64,000 nucleotides of DNA from JACCTU01 sp963788055 (GCA_963788055.1 CAWBFA010000002.1:558001-622000); one strand, 5' to 3'; positions 53,701 through 64,000 are shown, counted from the first letter of the stretch. Notes: generated from the sequence alone by a model not told the origin. A program made the numbers and translations.

Positions 53701-54723
53701 CTAAAGGCTCTTCGGCACGTCGATCTCGCCGTCCGCGATCTTCTCGCGGACGACGTCGAGGTCGTCGAGGTCCTCCTGCGGGACGCGCTTCGAGATCGTG
53801 CCGAGACCGACACCGTCCTGCGCGAGCCCGAAGACGAGGTTTCGCCCGCCCTGCCACGTCCCGTCCTGGACGCTCGCGATCGTGCGGAAGACACCCTCGT
53901 CGACCTTCTTCAGCGCGCTCGTCAGGATGAACGGGCCGAGGAACGACTGGTCGGCGTCGACACCGATCCCCCACACGCCGCGCTCGCGCGCAGCGTCGAG
54001 GGCGCCGAGCCCGCAGCCGCCGGCGACCTGAAAGACGACCTTGGCGCCGGCCTGGATCTGGTTGAGCGCGAGCTCCTTGCACTTCGCCTGGTCGTCCCAG
54101 TCGGACGAGTAGCCGTTGAGCGTCTTGATGCCAGGGGCCGCCGCCCTGGCACCCGCCTGGTAGCCCGCGATGAAGCGATCGACCGGCGGCTCCTTGTACC
54201 CGCCGACCGAGCCGATCACCTGCGGGCCGGGCATGCGCTTCGCCTCGAGCGCCGCGAGGTACCCGGCGAGGTAGCCGACCTCCTCCTCGCGGAAGAGCAT
54301 CCCGTCGACGTTCGCGGGCTTGCCCTTCAGGCCCGACTGGTCGACGTCGATGATCACGAACTTCTTGTCGGGGAACGCCTTGGCGGCGGTCGCGATCGCG
54401 TCGCCTTGCGCGAACCCGACGCCGATGATCATCTCGTAGCCCTGGCGGGCGAGCGTCGTCATGTTCGGGACGTAGTCGGAGGCGGTTCGAGACTCGACGA
54501 CGCGCCCCTCGATTCCAAGCTCCTTCTCCGCCCGCTTCAGCCCTTCGTACGCGAGCTGGTTGAAGCCGCGGTCGTTGAGCTGGCCCGCGTCGGTGATCAG
54601 AGCGACCTTGAGCGCTTCCTCGCCTCCGGTCGTCGTCGTGCCCGCCGCGTTGTCGTCGTCGCCGCCGCACGCCGCGAGAGCGAGCACGAGCGAGGCGAGA
54701 AGAGCTGTGAGGGCGCGGGTCAT
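53701..54723 (-). CDS. BMP-family substrate-binding lipoprotein
   Basis: A 340-residue lipoprotein: lipobox ALAACGG with cysteine at residue 19, then a Thr/Gly linker. The mature part is a basic-membrane-protein (PnrA/Med-like) binding domain: VALITDAGQLNDRGFNQLAYEGL, IIGVGFAQGDAIATAA, FIIDVDQSG-like text and VFQVAGGCGLGALDAAR. BMP proteins bind nucleosides for ABC uptake, but permease genes are not adjacent. It is divergent from the NrtR-type regulator with a 29-base gap, so it may be regulated by it. Confidence 0.9.
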   Translation of the reverse strand: MTRALTALLASLVLALAACGGDDDNAAGTTTTGGEEALKVALITDAGQLNDRGFNQLAYEGLKRAEKELGIEGRVVESRTASDYVPNMTTLARQGYEMIIGVGFAQGDAIATAAKAFPDKKFVIIDVDQSGLKGKPANVDGMLFREEEVGYLAGYLAALEAKRMPGPQVIGSVGGYKEPPVDRFIAGYQAGARAAAPGIKTLNGYSSDWDDQAKCKELALNQIQAGAKVVFQVAGGCGLGALDAARERGVWGIGVDADQSFLGPFILTSALKKVDEGVFRTIASVQDGTWQGGRNLVFGLAQDGVGLGTISKRVPQEDLDDLDVVREKIADGEIDVPKSL

Positions 54724-54752
54724 CGAGGTTTTCGACTGGTAGTCTAAAACTG
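54724..54752. promoter_or_regulatory. Shared promoter/operator between BMP and NrtR genes
   Basis: The 29-base gap contains TAGTCTA (54740-54746). TAGTCT serves as -10 box for the regulator (seven bases before GTG 54753), and its complement TAGACT can serve as -10 for the BMP gene. The overlapping imperfect palindrome AGTCTAAAACT (54741-54751) and direct repeats ACTGGT (54735-54740 and 54749-54754) are candidate regulator sites. Confidence 0.55.
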
Positions 54753-55427
54753 GTGCCGGAGTCTACCACGCACGTCGCGCTGGGAGTGGTGCTGCGTGTG
54801 CGCGACGCGAGGCTGCAGGTCTTGCTCTGGCGCCGTGCGAAGGTCCCTGACAAGGACGCATGGGCGCTCCCCGGCGGCTACCTCGAAGCGACCGAGACGC
54901 TCGAAGAGTCGATGCGGCGTCATCTCGCCGCCAAGGTCGACGTGCGGGAGCTCGCGCATCTCGAGCAGCTCGAGACGCGCAGCGACCCGAAGCGCCACCC
55001 ACGGGAGCGTCAGCTCGCGACCGCGTACCTCGGGCTCGTACCGAGCCCCGTCGACCCGGCCGTCCCGTCCGACACCAGCTGGCACGGCGTCGACGAGCTG
55101 CCCCGGATGGCGTTCGACCACGGGGAGATCACGCTCGCCGGGCGGGAACGACTTCGCGCAAAGCTCTCGTACACGAACGTCGGCTTCGCGCTCGCACCCG
55201 ACCAGTTCACGATCGCCGAGCTCCGCGACGTCTATGCCGCGGCACTCGGCCACGACGTCTCCGCGACCAACCTCCAGCGCGTGCTCCTGCGCAGAGGCGT
55301 GCTCGAGCCGACGGGTGAACGGCGTGAGTCGGGCCCGAGCGGAGGCCGGCCGCCCGAGCTCTTTCGCTTCGGAGTCCGCGAGCTCGACGTCACCGACCCG
55401 TTCGCCGTGCTGAGGCCGCCGCGCTGA
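54753..55427 (+). CDS. NrtR-type Nudix transcriptional regulator
   Basis: A 224-residue protein. Residues 5-135 form a Nudix-like domain (LQVLLWRRAKVPDKDAWALPGGYLEATETLEESMRRHLAAKV), but the Nudix box lacks the full REUxEE set, as usual in regulators that only bind the ligand. Residues 145-224 form a winged helix (NVGFALAPDQFTIAELRDVYAAALG, NLQRVLLRRGVLEPTG, GRPPELFRF), the NrtR arrangement. NrtR proteins sense ADP-ribose or similar nucleotides and control NAD or sugar genes. Its likely targets here are itself and the divergent BMP lipoprotein gene. The GTG start follows TAGTCT by seven bases. Confidence 0.88.
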   Translation: MPESTTHVALGVVLRVRDARLQVLLWRRAKVPDKDAWALPGGYLEATETLEESMRRHLAAKVDVRELAHLEQLETRSDPKRHPRERQLATAYLGLVPSPVDPAVPSDTSWHGVDELPRMAFDHGEITLAGRERLRAKLSYTNVGFALAPDQFTIAELRDVYAAALGHDVSATNLQRVLLRRGVLEPTGERRESGPSGGRPPELFRFGVRELDVTDPFAVLRPPR

Positions 55428-55445
55428 GCGCTGTTAGCTGTAGAG

Positions 55446-55540
55446 GCGCAAGTCGTGAATCCGCTCACGCGGACTCACGACCGCTTGGCACCTAAAGGCG
55501 GCCGCTTCGCGGCCGCTGCCGCAGCGAACACATCAGGCCG
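55446..55540 (+). repeat. Convergent-junction repeat, copy 5 (best preserved)
   Basis: GCGCAAGTC, stem TCGTGAATCCGC (55453-55464), loop TCAC, GCGGACTCACGA (55469-55480), core CCTAAAGG (55491-55498), stem GCGGCCGC (55498-55505), loop TTC, GCGGCCGC (55509-55516), then GCCGCAGCGAA and CACATCAGGCCG up to the stop codon of the next gene. It lies between convergent NrtR and PASTA genes. Confidence 0.85.
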
Positions 55541-56761
55541 CTACCCGACGAAGAGCGTGACGACCATGCCGCTCGCCGAGGTCACGCCCGGTGCGGGCTG
55601 CTGGTCCTCGACGGTGTCGCCGTCGCCGGTGCGGATGATCTCGATCCTGAAGCCCAGGTCGTCGAGCGTCTGCCGCGCCGAGTCCTCGTCCTGGTCGCGG
55701 ACGTCAGGAACCTCTACCTCGTCGACGGCAGTCTGGCCGAGCGACACGACGATCTGCACCTCTGCGTTGCGGCTCGCACGCGCGCCGGCGGCCGGACGTT
55801 GCTGGATCACGCGGCCGCGCGGCTGGGCCGACGTGCGGTAGGCGACGACCCCTTTGAGCCCAGCGGTTCGGAGGCGCCGAAGCGCCGACGTCTGCGGGAG
55901 CCCCACGACGGTCGGGACGGCCACTTGGGCGGCCGGCGCCGTGGTGCCGGGGCGCTCCGTCGTCTCGCCCGTCTCCTGGCCCGTGGAGACGTTGATCCGC
56001 ACACGCGAGTCGGGCGGTGCGGACTCGCCGGGGGGCGGCTCCTGCGCGACCACGGTTCCGGCTGGATCCGCCGCGGGGACGTCGAAGATGCTCGGCTCGA
56101 AACCGCTCGAGCGAAGCTTCGAGACCGCCTCTGCTTCCTGAAGGCCGATCACGTCGGGCACCGGCTTCACGTTCCGACCCTTCGAGACCTTCAGCGTCAC
56201 GAGCGAGCCCGACGCGGCCTGCTCGCCGCTCGGCGGCTGTTGCTCGACAACGGTCTCTTTCGGAGCACTCGCGAAGACGCGCTCGATCTTCACCTCGAAC
56301 TTTGCCGCCTCGAGCCGCTGCTTCGCCTCGGCTTCCGTCAGCCCGATCACGTTCGGCACGGTCACGCGTGCAAGTGCGCTCGAGACGAGGAGCTCGACGG
56401 TCTGCCCCTCGTTCAGCTGCACGCCCGCGCCCGGCGACTGCGCGAAGACGATTCCCGGCTCCCGGTTGCTCGGGCGGCGGTCGACGTCGTCCTTCAAGTC
56501 AGCCTCCGCGAGACGTGCGCGCGCCTGCGACTCGGTCAGGCCGACGACGTTCGGCACGACCGCCTTCTCGTCGTCGCGCAACAGCAACAGGTACGCGGCC
56601 AAGCCGCCGAGCACGAGCAGCAGAAGTGCCAGCAGCCAGGGCCAGATGCGCGGCGGCCGTCTCGGGGGAACGACCTCCTCTTCCACGACCTCGGCGCGGC
56701 CGCCCTCGTCGATGATCAGGGTCTCGTCGTCAGGGCCCGGCTCGCGCGGCGGCGTGTTCAC
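55541..56761 (-). CDS. Membrane protein with five PASTA domains and no kinase domain
   Basis: A 406-residue protein. A short cytoplasmic N-terminus (NTPPREPGPDDETLIIDEGG) is followed by one membrane segment (about 40-62, WPWLLALLLLVLGGLAAYLL). Five PASTA repeats follow outside, starting at VPNVVGLTESQA, VPNVIGLTEAEA, VPDVIGLQEAEA, VPTVVGLPQTSA and VPDVRDQDEDSA, roughly at residues 67, 135, 201, 286 and 350. PASTA domains bind peptidoglycan fragments and are usually part of PknB kinases or penicillin-binding proteins; here they stand alone. The threonine in DDETLIID may be a kinase target (inference). I chose GTG 56761; longer frames overlap the divergent rsgA leader. Confidence 0.87.
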   Translation of the reverse strand: MNTPPREPGPDDETLIIDEGGRAEVVEEEVVPPRRPPRIWPWLLALLLLVLGGLAAYLLLLRDDEKAVVPNVVGLTESQARARLAEADLKDDVDRRPSNREPGIVFAQSPGAGVQLNEGQTVELLVSSALARVTVPNVIGLTEAEAKQRLEAAKFEVKIERVFASAPKETVVEQQPPSGEQAASGSLVTLKVSKGRNVKPVPDVIGLQEAEAVSKLRSSGFEPSIFDVPAADPAGTVVAQEPPPGESAPPDSRVRINVSTGQETGETTERPGTTAPAAQVAVPTVVGLPQTSALRRLRTAGLKGVVAYRTSAQPRGRVIQQRPAAGARASRNAEVQIVVSLGQTAVDEVEVPDVRDQDEDSARQTLDDLGFRIEIIRTGDGDTVEDQQPAPGVTSASGMVVTLFVG

Positions 56762-56797
56762 GCGGAAGGAATCGCCGCAACGAATCGTCCGCAAACG

Positions 56798-56826
56798 TTG
56801 ACGCCGTCCTGGGCCGCACGTACGCT
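56798..56826 (+). promoter_or_regulatory. Sigma70-type promoter of rsgA
   Basis: TTGACG (56798-56803), 17-base spacer and TACGCT (56821-56826). The start is expected near 56833, giving a leader of about 137 bases that contains a small open frame. Confidence 0.65.
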
Positions 56827-56858
56827 GAATGCTCATCGTCGAGCGAAGGAGGCTTGCA

Positions 56859-56918
56859 ATGCCCAACGTGCGCAGCTGCATCACCTCCCCCCGCGTGGCC
56901 GCGGGGCTCGACGCGTAG
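56859..56918 (+). CDS. Possible 19-residue peptide upstream of rsgA
   Basis: ATG 56859 is preceded by a perfect AAGGAGG (56846-56852) at six bases and followed by 18 further codons to TAG: MPNVRSCITSPRVAAGLDA. The GC-rich hairpin CCCCGCG/CGCGGGG (about 56888-56905) lies within its coding part. It sits between the rsgA promoter and rsgA, in the right place for a translated leader or an independent small protein. No family is recognised. Confidence 0.5.
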   Translation: MPNVRSCITSPRVAAGLDA

Positions 56919-56969
56919 CATCGCGCTCGAGCGTCCGCGGCGTCCATCTCGACGTCGAAGGAGAACGCT

Positions 56970-58041
56970 TTGAACGGTAGGAGCTTGGCCGCGCTCGGCT
57001 GGACCGACGAGCTGGAGGCGGCGTTCACAACCTATGCAGAGGACGGGTTCGAGCCCGCCCGAGTCGTCGCGGAGCACCGCGGCGGCTTCGCCGTGCGCAC
57101 CGAGCGGGACGACCGGCTCGCGCACGTACGCGGAAAGCTGCGGGAGGAGGAGCTGTTCGGCGGCATGCCGACGGTCGGCGACTGGGTCGTCGTCGTCGAC
57201 GCTGGCGAGCGCTACGCGATCGAGGCCGTGCTCCCGCGGCGGACGAAGGTGTCGCGGAAGACTCCCTGGCTCAAGTCGGACGAGCACGTGCTCGTCGCGA
57301 ACGTCGACACGGTGTTCATCGTCGCGGGGCTCGACGGCGACTTCAACGTGCGCCGGCTGGAGCGTTATCTCGCAACTGCCTGGGACAGCGGCGCTGACCC
57401 CGTCGTCGTGCTGACGAAGCTCGACGTGAACGACGACCCCGCGATGGTGCTCGAGGCGGAGTCGATCGCGATCGGCGTCCCGGTGCACGCGGTGAGCAAC
57501 GTCACGGGCGAAGGGCTCGAGGCACTCGACGGGTACCTGGGCGAGGGACGCACGATCGTCCTGATCGGCTCGTCGGGCGTCGGCAAGTCGACGCTCGTGA
57601 ACACGCTCGCCGGGCGCGAGCTGATGCCGATCGGGGACCTTCGAAACGACGGTCGGGGCCGGCACACGACGCGCCACCGCCAGCTCCATGCGCTGAGGAA
57701 CGGCGCGCTCCTGATCGACACGCCGGGTCTCCGCGAGCTGCAGCTTTGGGAAGGCGATCTCGACCGCGCGTTCGCCGACGTCGCCGAGCTGACGCAGCGA
57801 TGTCGGTTCAACGACTGCGCACATCGCACGGAGCCGGGATGCGCGATCAACGCGGCCCTCGCGGACGGCTCGCTCGACGCTGCGCGCTGGGACAGCTATC
57901 AGCGACTCGAGCGCGAGATGGCGCGGCTGCGGGGACGGCGGAGCCATCGCGAGCAAGCGGAAATGAAACGACGCTGGCGCGACCGTGCGCGCGAGACGCG
58001 GTACCAGCGACGCCACGGCAAGCTCAAGGAGCGCTGCCTAG
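56970..58041 (+). CDS. rsgA: Ribosome small-subunit GTPase RsgA (end probably frameshifted)
   Basis: A circularly permuted GTPase. The OB part comes first (MPTVGDWVVV); then G4 VVLTKLD, G1 IGSSGVGKSTLVNTL, G2-like RGRHTTRH and G3 DTPGLREL. The zinc motif CRFNDCAHRTEPGCA gives Cys, Cys, His, Cys. It helps mature the 30S subunit. TTG 56970 has AAGGAG eight bases upstream. The open frame would run on to 59063, antisense to two genes. Removing one base near 58031-58038 instead ends it at TAG 58039, giving 356 residues, the family length, so I end it there. Confidence 0.88.
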
Positions 58042-58751
58042 GCGGCGGTCCAGCCGAGGTCCATGACGACGGGCGCTCCGGTGAAGGAGCGCCCGCCCGG
58101 GCCGAGCAGGAACGCGACGACGTCGGCGACCTCCTCCGGCTCGATCAGCCGCTTGATCGCCTGACGTTCGAGGATCACCTCTTCGAGCACGCTGTCCTCC
58201 GGGACGCCGTGCGCGCGTGCCTGGTCGGCGATCTGCTGCTCGACGAGCGGCGTGCGCACGTACGCGGGACAAACGGCCGACGCGGTGATCCCGTGCTGCG
58301 CACCTTCGAGTGCGAGTGTCTTGACGAGGCCGAGCACGCCGTGCTTCGCCGAGACGTAGCCGGCCTTGAACGGCGACGCGGTCAGCGAGTGGACGGAGGC
58401 GATCGCGACGAACCGCCCCTCCCCGCTCTCGCGCAGCGCCGGCCATGCGTACTTCGCGAGCAGGAACGGGCTCGTCAGCAGCACGGCGAGCAGCGCGTCC
58501 CACGTCTCCTCCGGGAACTCCTCGACAGGTGCGACGTGCTGGAAGCCCGCGTTCGCCACGACGGCGTCGAGACGGCCGAACCGCTCGAGCGCCGCGTCGA
58601 CGACGGCGCGGTTGCCCCCGCGGGTCGTCAGGTCGCCGTCCACGACGTCGACCGCGTGGACGTCCCATTCGCCAACGAGCCGTTCGGCGACCGCCTTGCC
58701 GATGCCGCTCGCCGCGCCCGTGACGAGCGCGACTCGCAGCGGTTCAGCCAC
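58038..58751 (-). CDS. Short-chain dehydrogenase, probably 3-hydroxybutyrate dehydrogenase
   Basis: A 237-residue SDR. Cofactor motif VTGAASGIGKAVAE, then VVANAGFQHVAPVEEFPEETW, catalytic SVHSLTASPFKAGYVSAKHGVLG (Ser, Tyr, Lys) and CPAYVRTPLVEQQI. NAGFQHVAP and the QIADQARAHGVPE region match 3-hydroxybutyrate dehydrogenases, which make acetoacetate. The acetate/acetyl-CoA operon context fits. The GTG start overlaps the GntR stop as GTGGCTGA (58744-58751). Confidence 0.86.
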   Translation of the reverse strand: MAEPLRVALVTGAASGIGKAVAERLVGEWDVHAVDVVDGDLTTRGGNRAVVDAALERFGRLDAVVANAGFQHVAPVEEFPEETWDALLAVLLTSPFLLAKYAWPALRESGEGRFVAIASVHSLTASPFKAGYVSAKHGVLGLVKTLALEGAQHGITASAVCPAYVRTPLVEQQIADQARAHGVPEDSVLEEVILERQAIKRLIEPEEVADVVAFLLGPGGRSFTGAPVVMDLGWTAA

Positions 58752-59456
58752 GCGACCGCCAGGGCTTCGCGCCGACCTGCTCCAGGATCTCCTCGAGCAT
58801 GTGGAAGGAGGAGAGGACGTGCTCGCGCGCCAGCGCACGCGCGCCCTCCGCGCTCCCCGCGGCGAGCGCCTGCCGGATCGCGCGGTGCTGCTGGTCGTTC
58901 TTCGCGTAGAGCTCGTCGATGCGTGCGTCGCCGGGAGCCCACACCGCCGGGCCGGAGAAGGTGCGGCGCGCGCCCTTCGCGAGCTGCTCGACGAGCGGGA
59001 GGTCCGCGGCCGCATAGATCACGTCGTGGAACGCGTGGTTCGCTCGGACCCACTCGGCCGTGAGGCTGCGGCGATCGCGTCCGGGCTCGCGCGCACGCAT
59101 CTCCTCCGTCAGGCGGTGGAAGCGCTTCTGCGCGGCGTCGAGCTCGTCGAGCGCCTCGTCGTTCATGCGCGCGGCGGCCGCCTCCGTGGCGAGGCTCTCG
59201 AGCTCCGCGCGCACGAGGAACGCCTCGCGCAGCTCTTCCCGTGTGATCGTTCGCACTCGAACGCCGCGGTTCGGCTCGAACGACACGAGCCCGAGCGCGG
59301 CGAGCTTGCGAAGGGCTTCGCGGATGGGCGTGCGGCTGACCTCGAACTGCTCGGAGAGCTGCTCCTGCCGCAGCACCGTGCCGGGCGCGAGCTCTCCGGA
59401 GACGATCGCCTCCTCGATCACGAGGGAGATGTCGTCGGCCTTGGTGCTGAGCGTCG

Positions 59457-59460
<4 letters not shown>
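58744..59460 (-). CDS. GntR-family (FadR/FCD-type) transcription regulator
   Basis: A 238-residue regulator. The winged helix is residues 10-75 (IEEAIVSGELAPGTVLRQEQLSEQFEVSRTPIREALRKLAALGLV). The C-terminal FCD domain binds small organic acids through histidines (ANHAFHDVIY, NDQQHRAIRQAL, AREHVLSSFHMLEE). It overlaps the malate synthase stop by four bases (ATGA). Its position inside the glyoxylate operon suggests it controls that operon in response to a C2 to C4 acid; no operator is identified. Confidence 0.88.
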
Positions 59461-62251
<2,791 letters not shown>

Positions 62252-62289
62252 GATCTGGCTCCTTTCGGGTCCAAAGACGAGTGTCTCGG

Positions 62290-62318
62290 ATCCTAGATGG
62301 CCCATCGGACGGCGTCAA
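62290..62318 (-). promoter_or_regulatory. Sigma70-type promoter of the glyoxylate operon
   Basis: On the minus strand TTGACG (62313-62318), 17-base spacer and TAGGAT (62290-62295), about 30 bases before the Shine-Dalgarno of aceA. Confidence 0.7.
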
Positions 62319-62350
62319 ACCGACCTCGAGCGCCCGATCCTGGATCCGGG

Positions 62351-63343
62351 CTAGCGCGGGCCCCAGCGCACGACGGACGCCGCCCAGGTGTAGCCCGTTC
62401 CGGCCGCCAGGAGCAGTATGAGATCGCCGTCGGCCAGCTCGCCGGCGCGAGCGGCGCGGTCGAGCGCGAGCAGCGGGTCGACGCCGCTCATGTGACCAGT
62501 GTCGTCCAGGTACACGGTCCTCGACGGGTCGACGCCGAGCGTTTGGACGAGCTCGTCGTGCATCGAGCGCTTCGTGTGCAGCCCGCAGAGGAACGAGACG
62601 TCGGCGAGGGAGGCCCCCGAGCGCTCGAGCGCGCCTTCGGCTGCACGGACGAAGTTCGGCAGGCTGACCTCGTCGAGCCGCTCCTTCATCGCGGACGGGT
62701 CGGCGACGTCGAGGAACCGGTAGCCGCCGTTCATGTCGACGCTCCCGCCCGAGGGCACCTTCACCTGGAGCGAGAGCGAGCCGTCGGTGATCGCGTGCGA
62801 GGCGAGCAGCTCGTTCGCAGGCGCGTCGCGCTGCAGGAGCATCGCGACAGCACCGTCTCCGAAGTTGAACATGAACCGCGAGCGCTCGTTCTCGTAGTCG
62901 AGCAGGTACGACTCGCGAGATGCGCCCACGAGCAGCACGTTGCGCAGGCCGTCGTCTGCAAGGAGGTAGTTGCGCGCGAGCCGAAGCGCCATCGGGCCGC
63001 CGCACGAGACGTTTGCGTACTCGATCGCCAGCGCGTTGACACAGCCGAGCCGGTGCGCGATCCACGGGGCTGCCTGCCAGACGGCGTACTCGCGCCACAT
63101 CGAGCCGAAGTAGACGACGGCGTCGACCTCCGTGGGGTCGGTGCTGCTCTCACGGAGCAGAGCGTCCGCGGCTTTGACGCTCAGATCGCTGACGTGCTCG
63201 TCCTCGGCTGCGACGTGCTTGCCGCGAACTCCGAACTTCTCGACGATCACCTGCTCCGGGATCCCGCTCGCGTCCGAGATCTCGGCCGCGGTCATCCAGC
63301 GCTCGGGCAGGTAGGCAGCGCTCGCCGCGATCCCGACCGTCAC
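62351..63343 (-). CDS. 3-oxoacyl-ACP synthase III-like (KAS III/thiolase fold) enzyme
   Basis: A 330-residue thiolase-fold protein. The active cysteine is in YANVSCGGPMALRLARNYL, the histidine in FLCGLHTKRSMHDELV. In KAS III a third residue, asparagine in GNTS, is expected; here the corresponding text is DDTGHMSGVDPLLALD, so the asparagine is replaced. SMWREYAVWQAAPWIAHRLGC is unusual for FabH. I infer a condensing enzyme with changed substrate, perhaps acting on acyl-CoA, but no product can be named. The GTG start forms a GTGA overlap with the tetR stop (63340-63343). Confidence 0.78.
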   Translation of the reverse strand: MTVGIAASAAYLPERWMTAAEISDASGIPEQVIVEKFGVRGKHVAAEDEHVSDLSVKAADALLRESSTDPTEVDAVVYFGSMWREYAVWQAAPWIAHRLGCVNALAIEYANVSCGGPMALRLARNYLLADDGLRNVLLVGASRESYLLDYENERSRFMFNFGDGAVAMLLQRDAPANELLASHAITDGSLSLQVKVPSGGSVDMNGGYRFLDVADPSAMKERLDEVSLPNFVRAAEGALERSGASLADVSFLCGLHTKRSMHDELVQTLGVDPSRTVYLDDTGHMSGVDPLLALDRAARAGELADGDLILLLAAGTGYTWAASVVRWGPR

Positions 63344-63959
63344 GAGCGAGCCTCGAGCACGCAGCCGATGATGCGCTCGACTCGTCGAGAACCGCCTTCG
63401 GCATCCGGTCGCGGTTCTCCATCAGGATCCAGCGCAGGCCGATCAGCTCGCCCATCCCCATCAATGCCCACGCGGTGACCTTCGGGTCGATGTCGCCGAT
63501 CTCGCCCGACTCGACGGCCTCCTGTAGCGCCTCCACATAACCCTCCGAGAGCCGGTCGTAGTGGTAGCGGAGCATCTCCGGGGAGACGAACTCGGCCTGG
63601 CGGATAATCCGGTAGAGCGCCTTATGCTCGGTCGTGAAGCGGAAGTACGCGGCGAAGCCGAGCACCTCGGCCTCGACGCGGGTGCTCCCCTCCGACGACG
63701 CCTCTTTCATCGCGTGCCGCACCCGTCGGTTCAGGTCGCGGACGAGCTCGTCGAAGATCTGCTTCTTGCCCTCGAAGTAGAGATAGAAGGTGCCCTGGGC
63801 CACGCCTGCGGCCTCCGTGATCTTCACGATCGAGGCTTCGTGGAAGCCGACGTCGGCGAAGATCTGCTCCGCGGCCTCGAGCAGGCGACCGCGGGTGCGC
63901 ATCCCCCGGCCGGAGAGCGTGCGGCCGTCGGCGCCGAGCGGGAGCGCGGTCTCCGTCAC
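63340..63959 (-). CDS. TetR-family transcription regulator (one apparent frameshift near its end)
   Basis: A regulator with an N-terminal helix-turn-helix (RTRGRLLEAAEQIFADVGFHEASIVKITEAAGVAQGTFYLYFEGK) and a ligand-binding part ending GELIGLRWILMENRDRMPKAVLDE. As read, the frame then runs on through the next gene. Adding one base near 63385-63388 gives ERIIGCVLEARS and a stop at 63340, which forms the usual GTGA overlap and makes 206 residues. It overlaps the end of the acyl-CoA synthetase gene as GTGA (63956-63959). It probably controls this fatty-acid block. Confidence 0.82.
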
Positions 63960-64000
63960 GCCGGGACCTCCGCGCGCAGCTCGTCCTTCAGCACCTTGTT
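63956..64000 (-). CDS. C-terminal end of an AMP-forming acyl-CoA synthetase (partial)
   Basis: Only the last 14 residues and TGA are in the window: NKVLKDELRAEVPA. The text after a KTxxGK-like loop, K(V/I)LKxELR, is typical of acyl-CoA and acetyl-CoA synthetase tails. The gene runs off the right edge. It is coupled to tetR by a GTGA overlap. The call is tentative because so little is visible. Confidence 0.5.
   Translation of the reverse strand, partial: NKVLKDELRAEVPA

Noticed and set aside
56970..59063. A 697-residue plus-strand reading of rsgA
   Set aside because: After KLKER the text is antisense to the SDR and GntR genes and has no domain; a one-base shift gives a stop at 58039.

Overview
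The window is very GC-rich, with GTG and TTG starts common and genes packed at almost full density. The gene set (polA, dnaJ-hrcA-hemW-lepA-murJ, phoH-ybeY-era, DUF1707 and NrtR-type proteins, glyoxylate shunt, two Liv-type transporters) points to a chromosomal segment of a free-living actinobacterium. A deep-branching lineage such as Thermoleophilia (Gaiellales/Solirubrobacterales) is my inference from gene content, not a measured result. I see no phage, plasmid, insertion sequence or CRISPR signal, and no gene-free stretch longer than 300 bases.

Layout. 1-2.65 kb: 5' part of polA and a divergent LarA-like protein. 2.76-8 kb: a branched-chain amino acid/amide ABC transporter operon with its lipoprotein receptor. 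8.1-9.3 kb: tRNA-Leu(CAA) and a probably PPi-dependent phosphofructokinase. 9.4-13.5 kb: membrane spermidine-synthase-like protein, GT39-like protein, an IGPS-like barrel protein and a DUF1707 protein. 13.5-16.7 kb: deoC followed by two aldehyde dehydrogenase genes. 16.9-17.7 kb: FRG-domain protein. 17.8-30.7 kb: one long minus-strand housekeeping cluster (murJ, lepA, hemW, hrcA, dnaJ, prmA, mtaB, HIT, yqeY, phoH, ybeY, dgkA-PAP2, cdd, era). 30.8-37.7 kb: rpsT, holA, comEC, comEA, leuS. 37.8-41.4 kb: cupin, unknown protein, lysA, EamA transporter. 41.4-45.9 kb: a second complete Liv-type transporter. 45.9-51 kb: sulfatase, YyaL-like protein, small membrane protein, CaiB-type CoA-transferase. 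51-55.4 kb: HMG-CoA-lyase-like gene, FMN/F420-type protein, beta-propeller plus MoaD-like pair, BMP lipoprotein, NrtR regulator. 55.5-58 kb: PASTA protein and rsgA. 58-64 kb: a fatty-acid/acetate block with an acyl-CoA synthetase end, TetR, KAS III-like enzyme, isocitrate lyase, malate synthase, GntR and a 3-hydroxybutyrate dehydrogenase-like SDR.

Expression style. Genes within operons are joined by 4-base NTGA or 8-base NTGnnTGA stop/start overlaps, about twenty times. Many first genes have a TAnnnT-like -10 box only 6-8 bases before the start codon and no Shine-Dalgarno, the pattern of leaderless transcripts. leuS has a seven-residue leader peptide ending in three leucine codons followed by a terminator-like hairpin, a candidate ribosome-mediated attenuator. 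A two-hairpin repeat occurs five times, each time between convergent genes.

Quality caution. Several genes carry single-base frameshifts (leuS three times, comEC, the second ALDH gene, the HMG-CoA-lyase-like gene, rsgA end, tetR end). As some of these are essential, sequence or assembly indel errors are the simplest explanation. I annotated these genes across the shifts.
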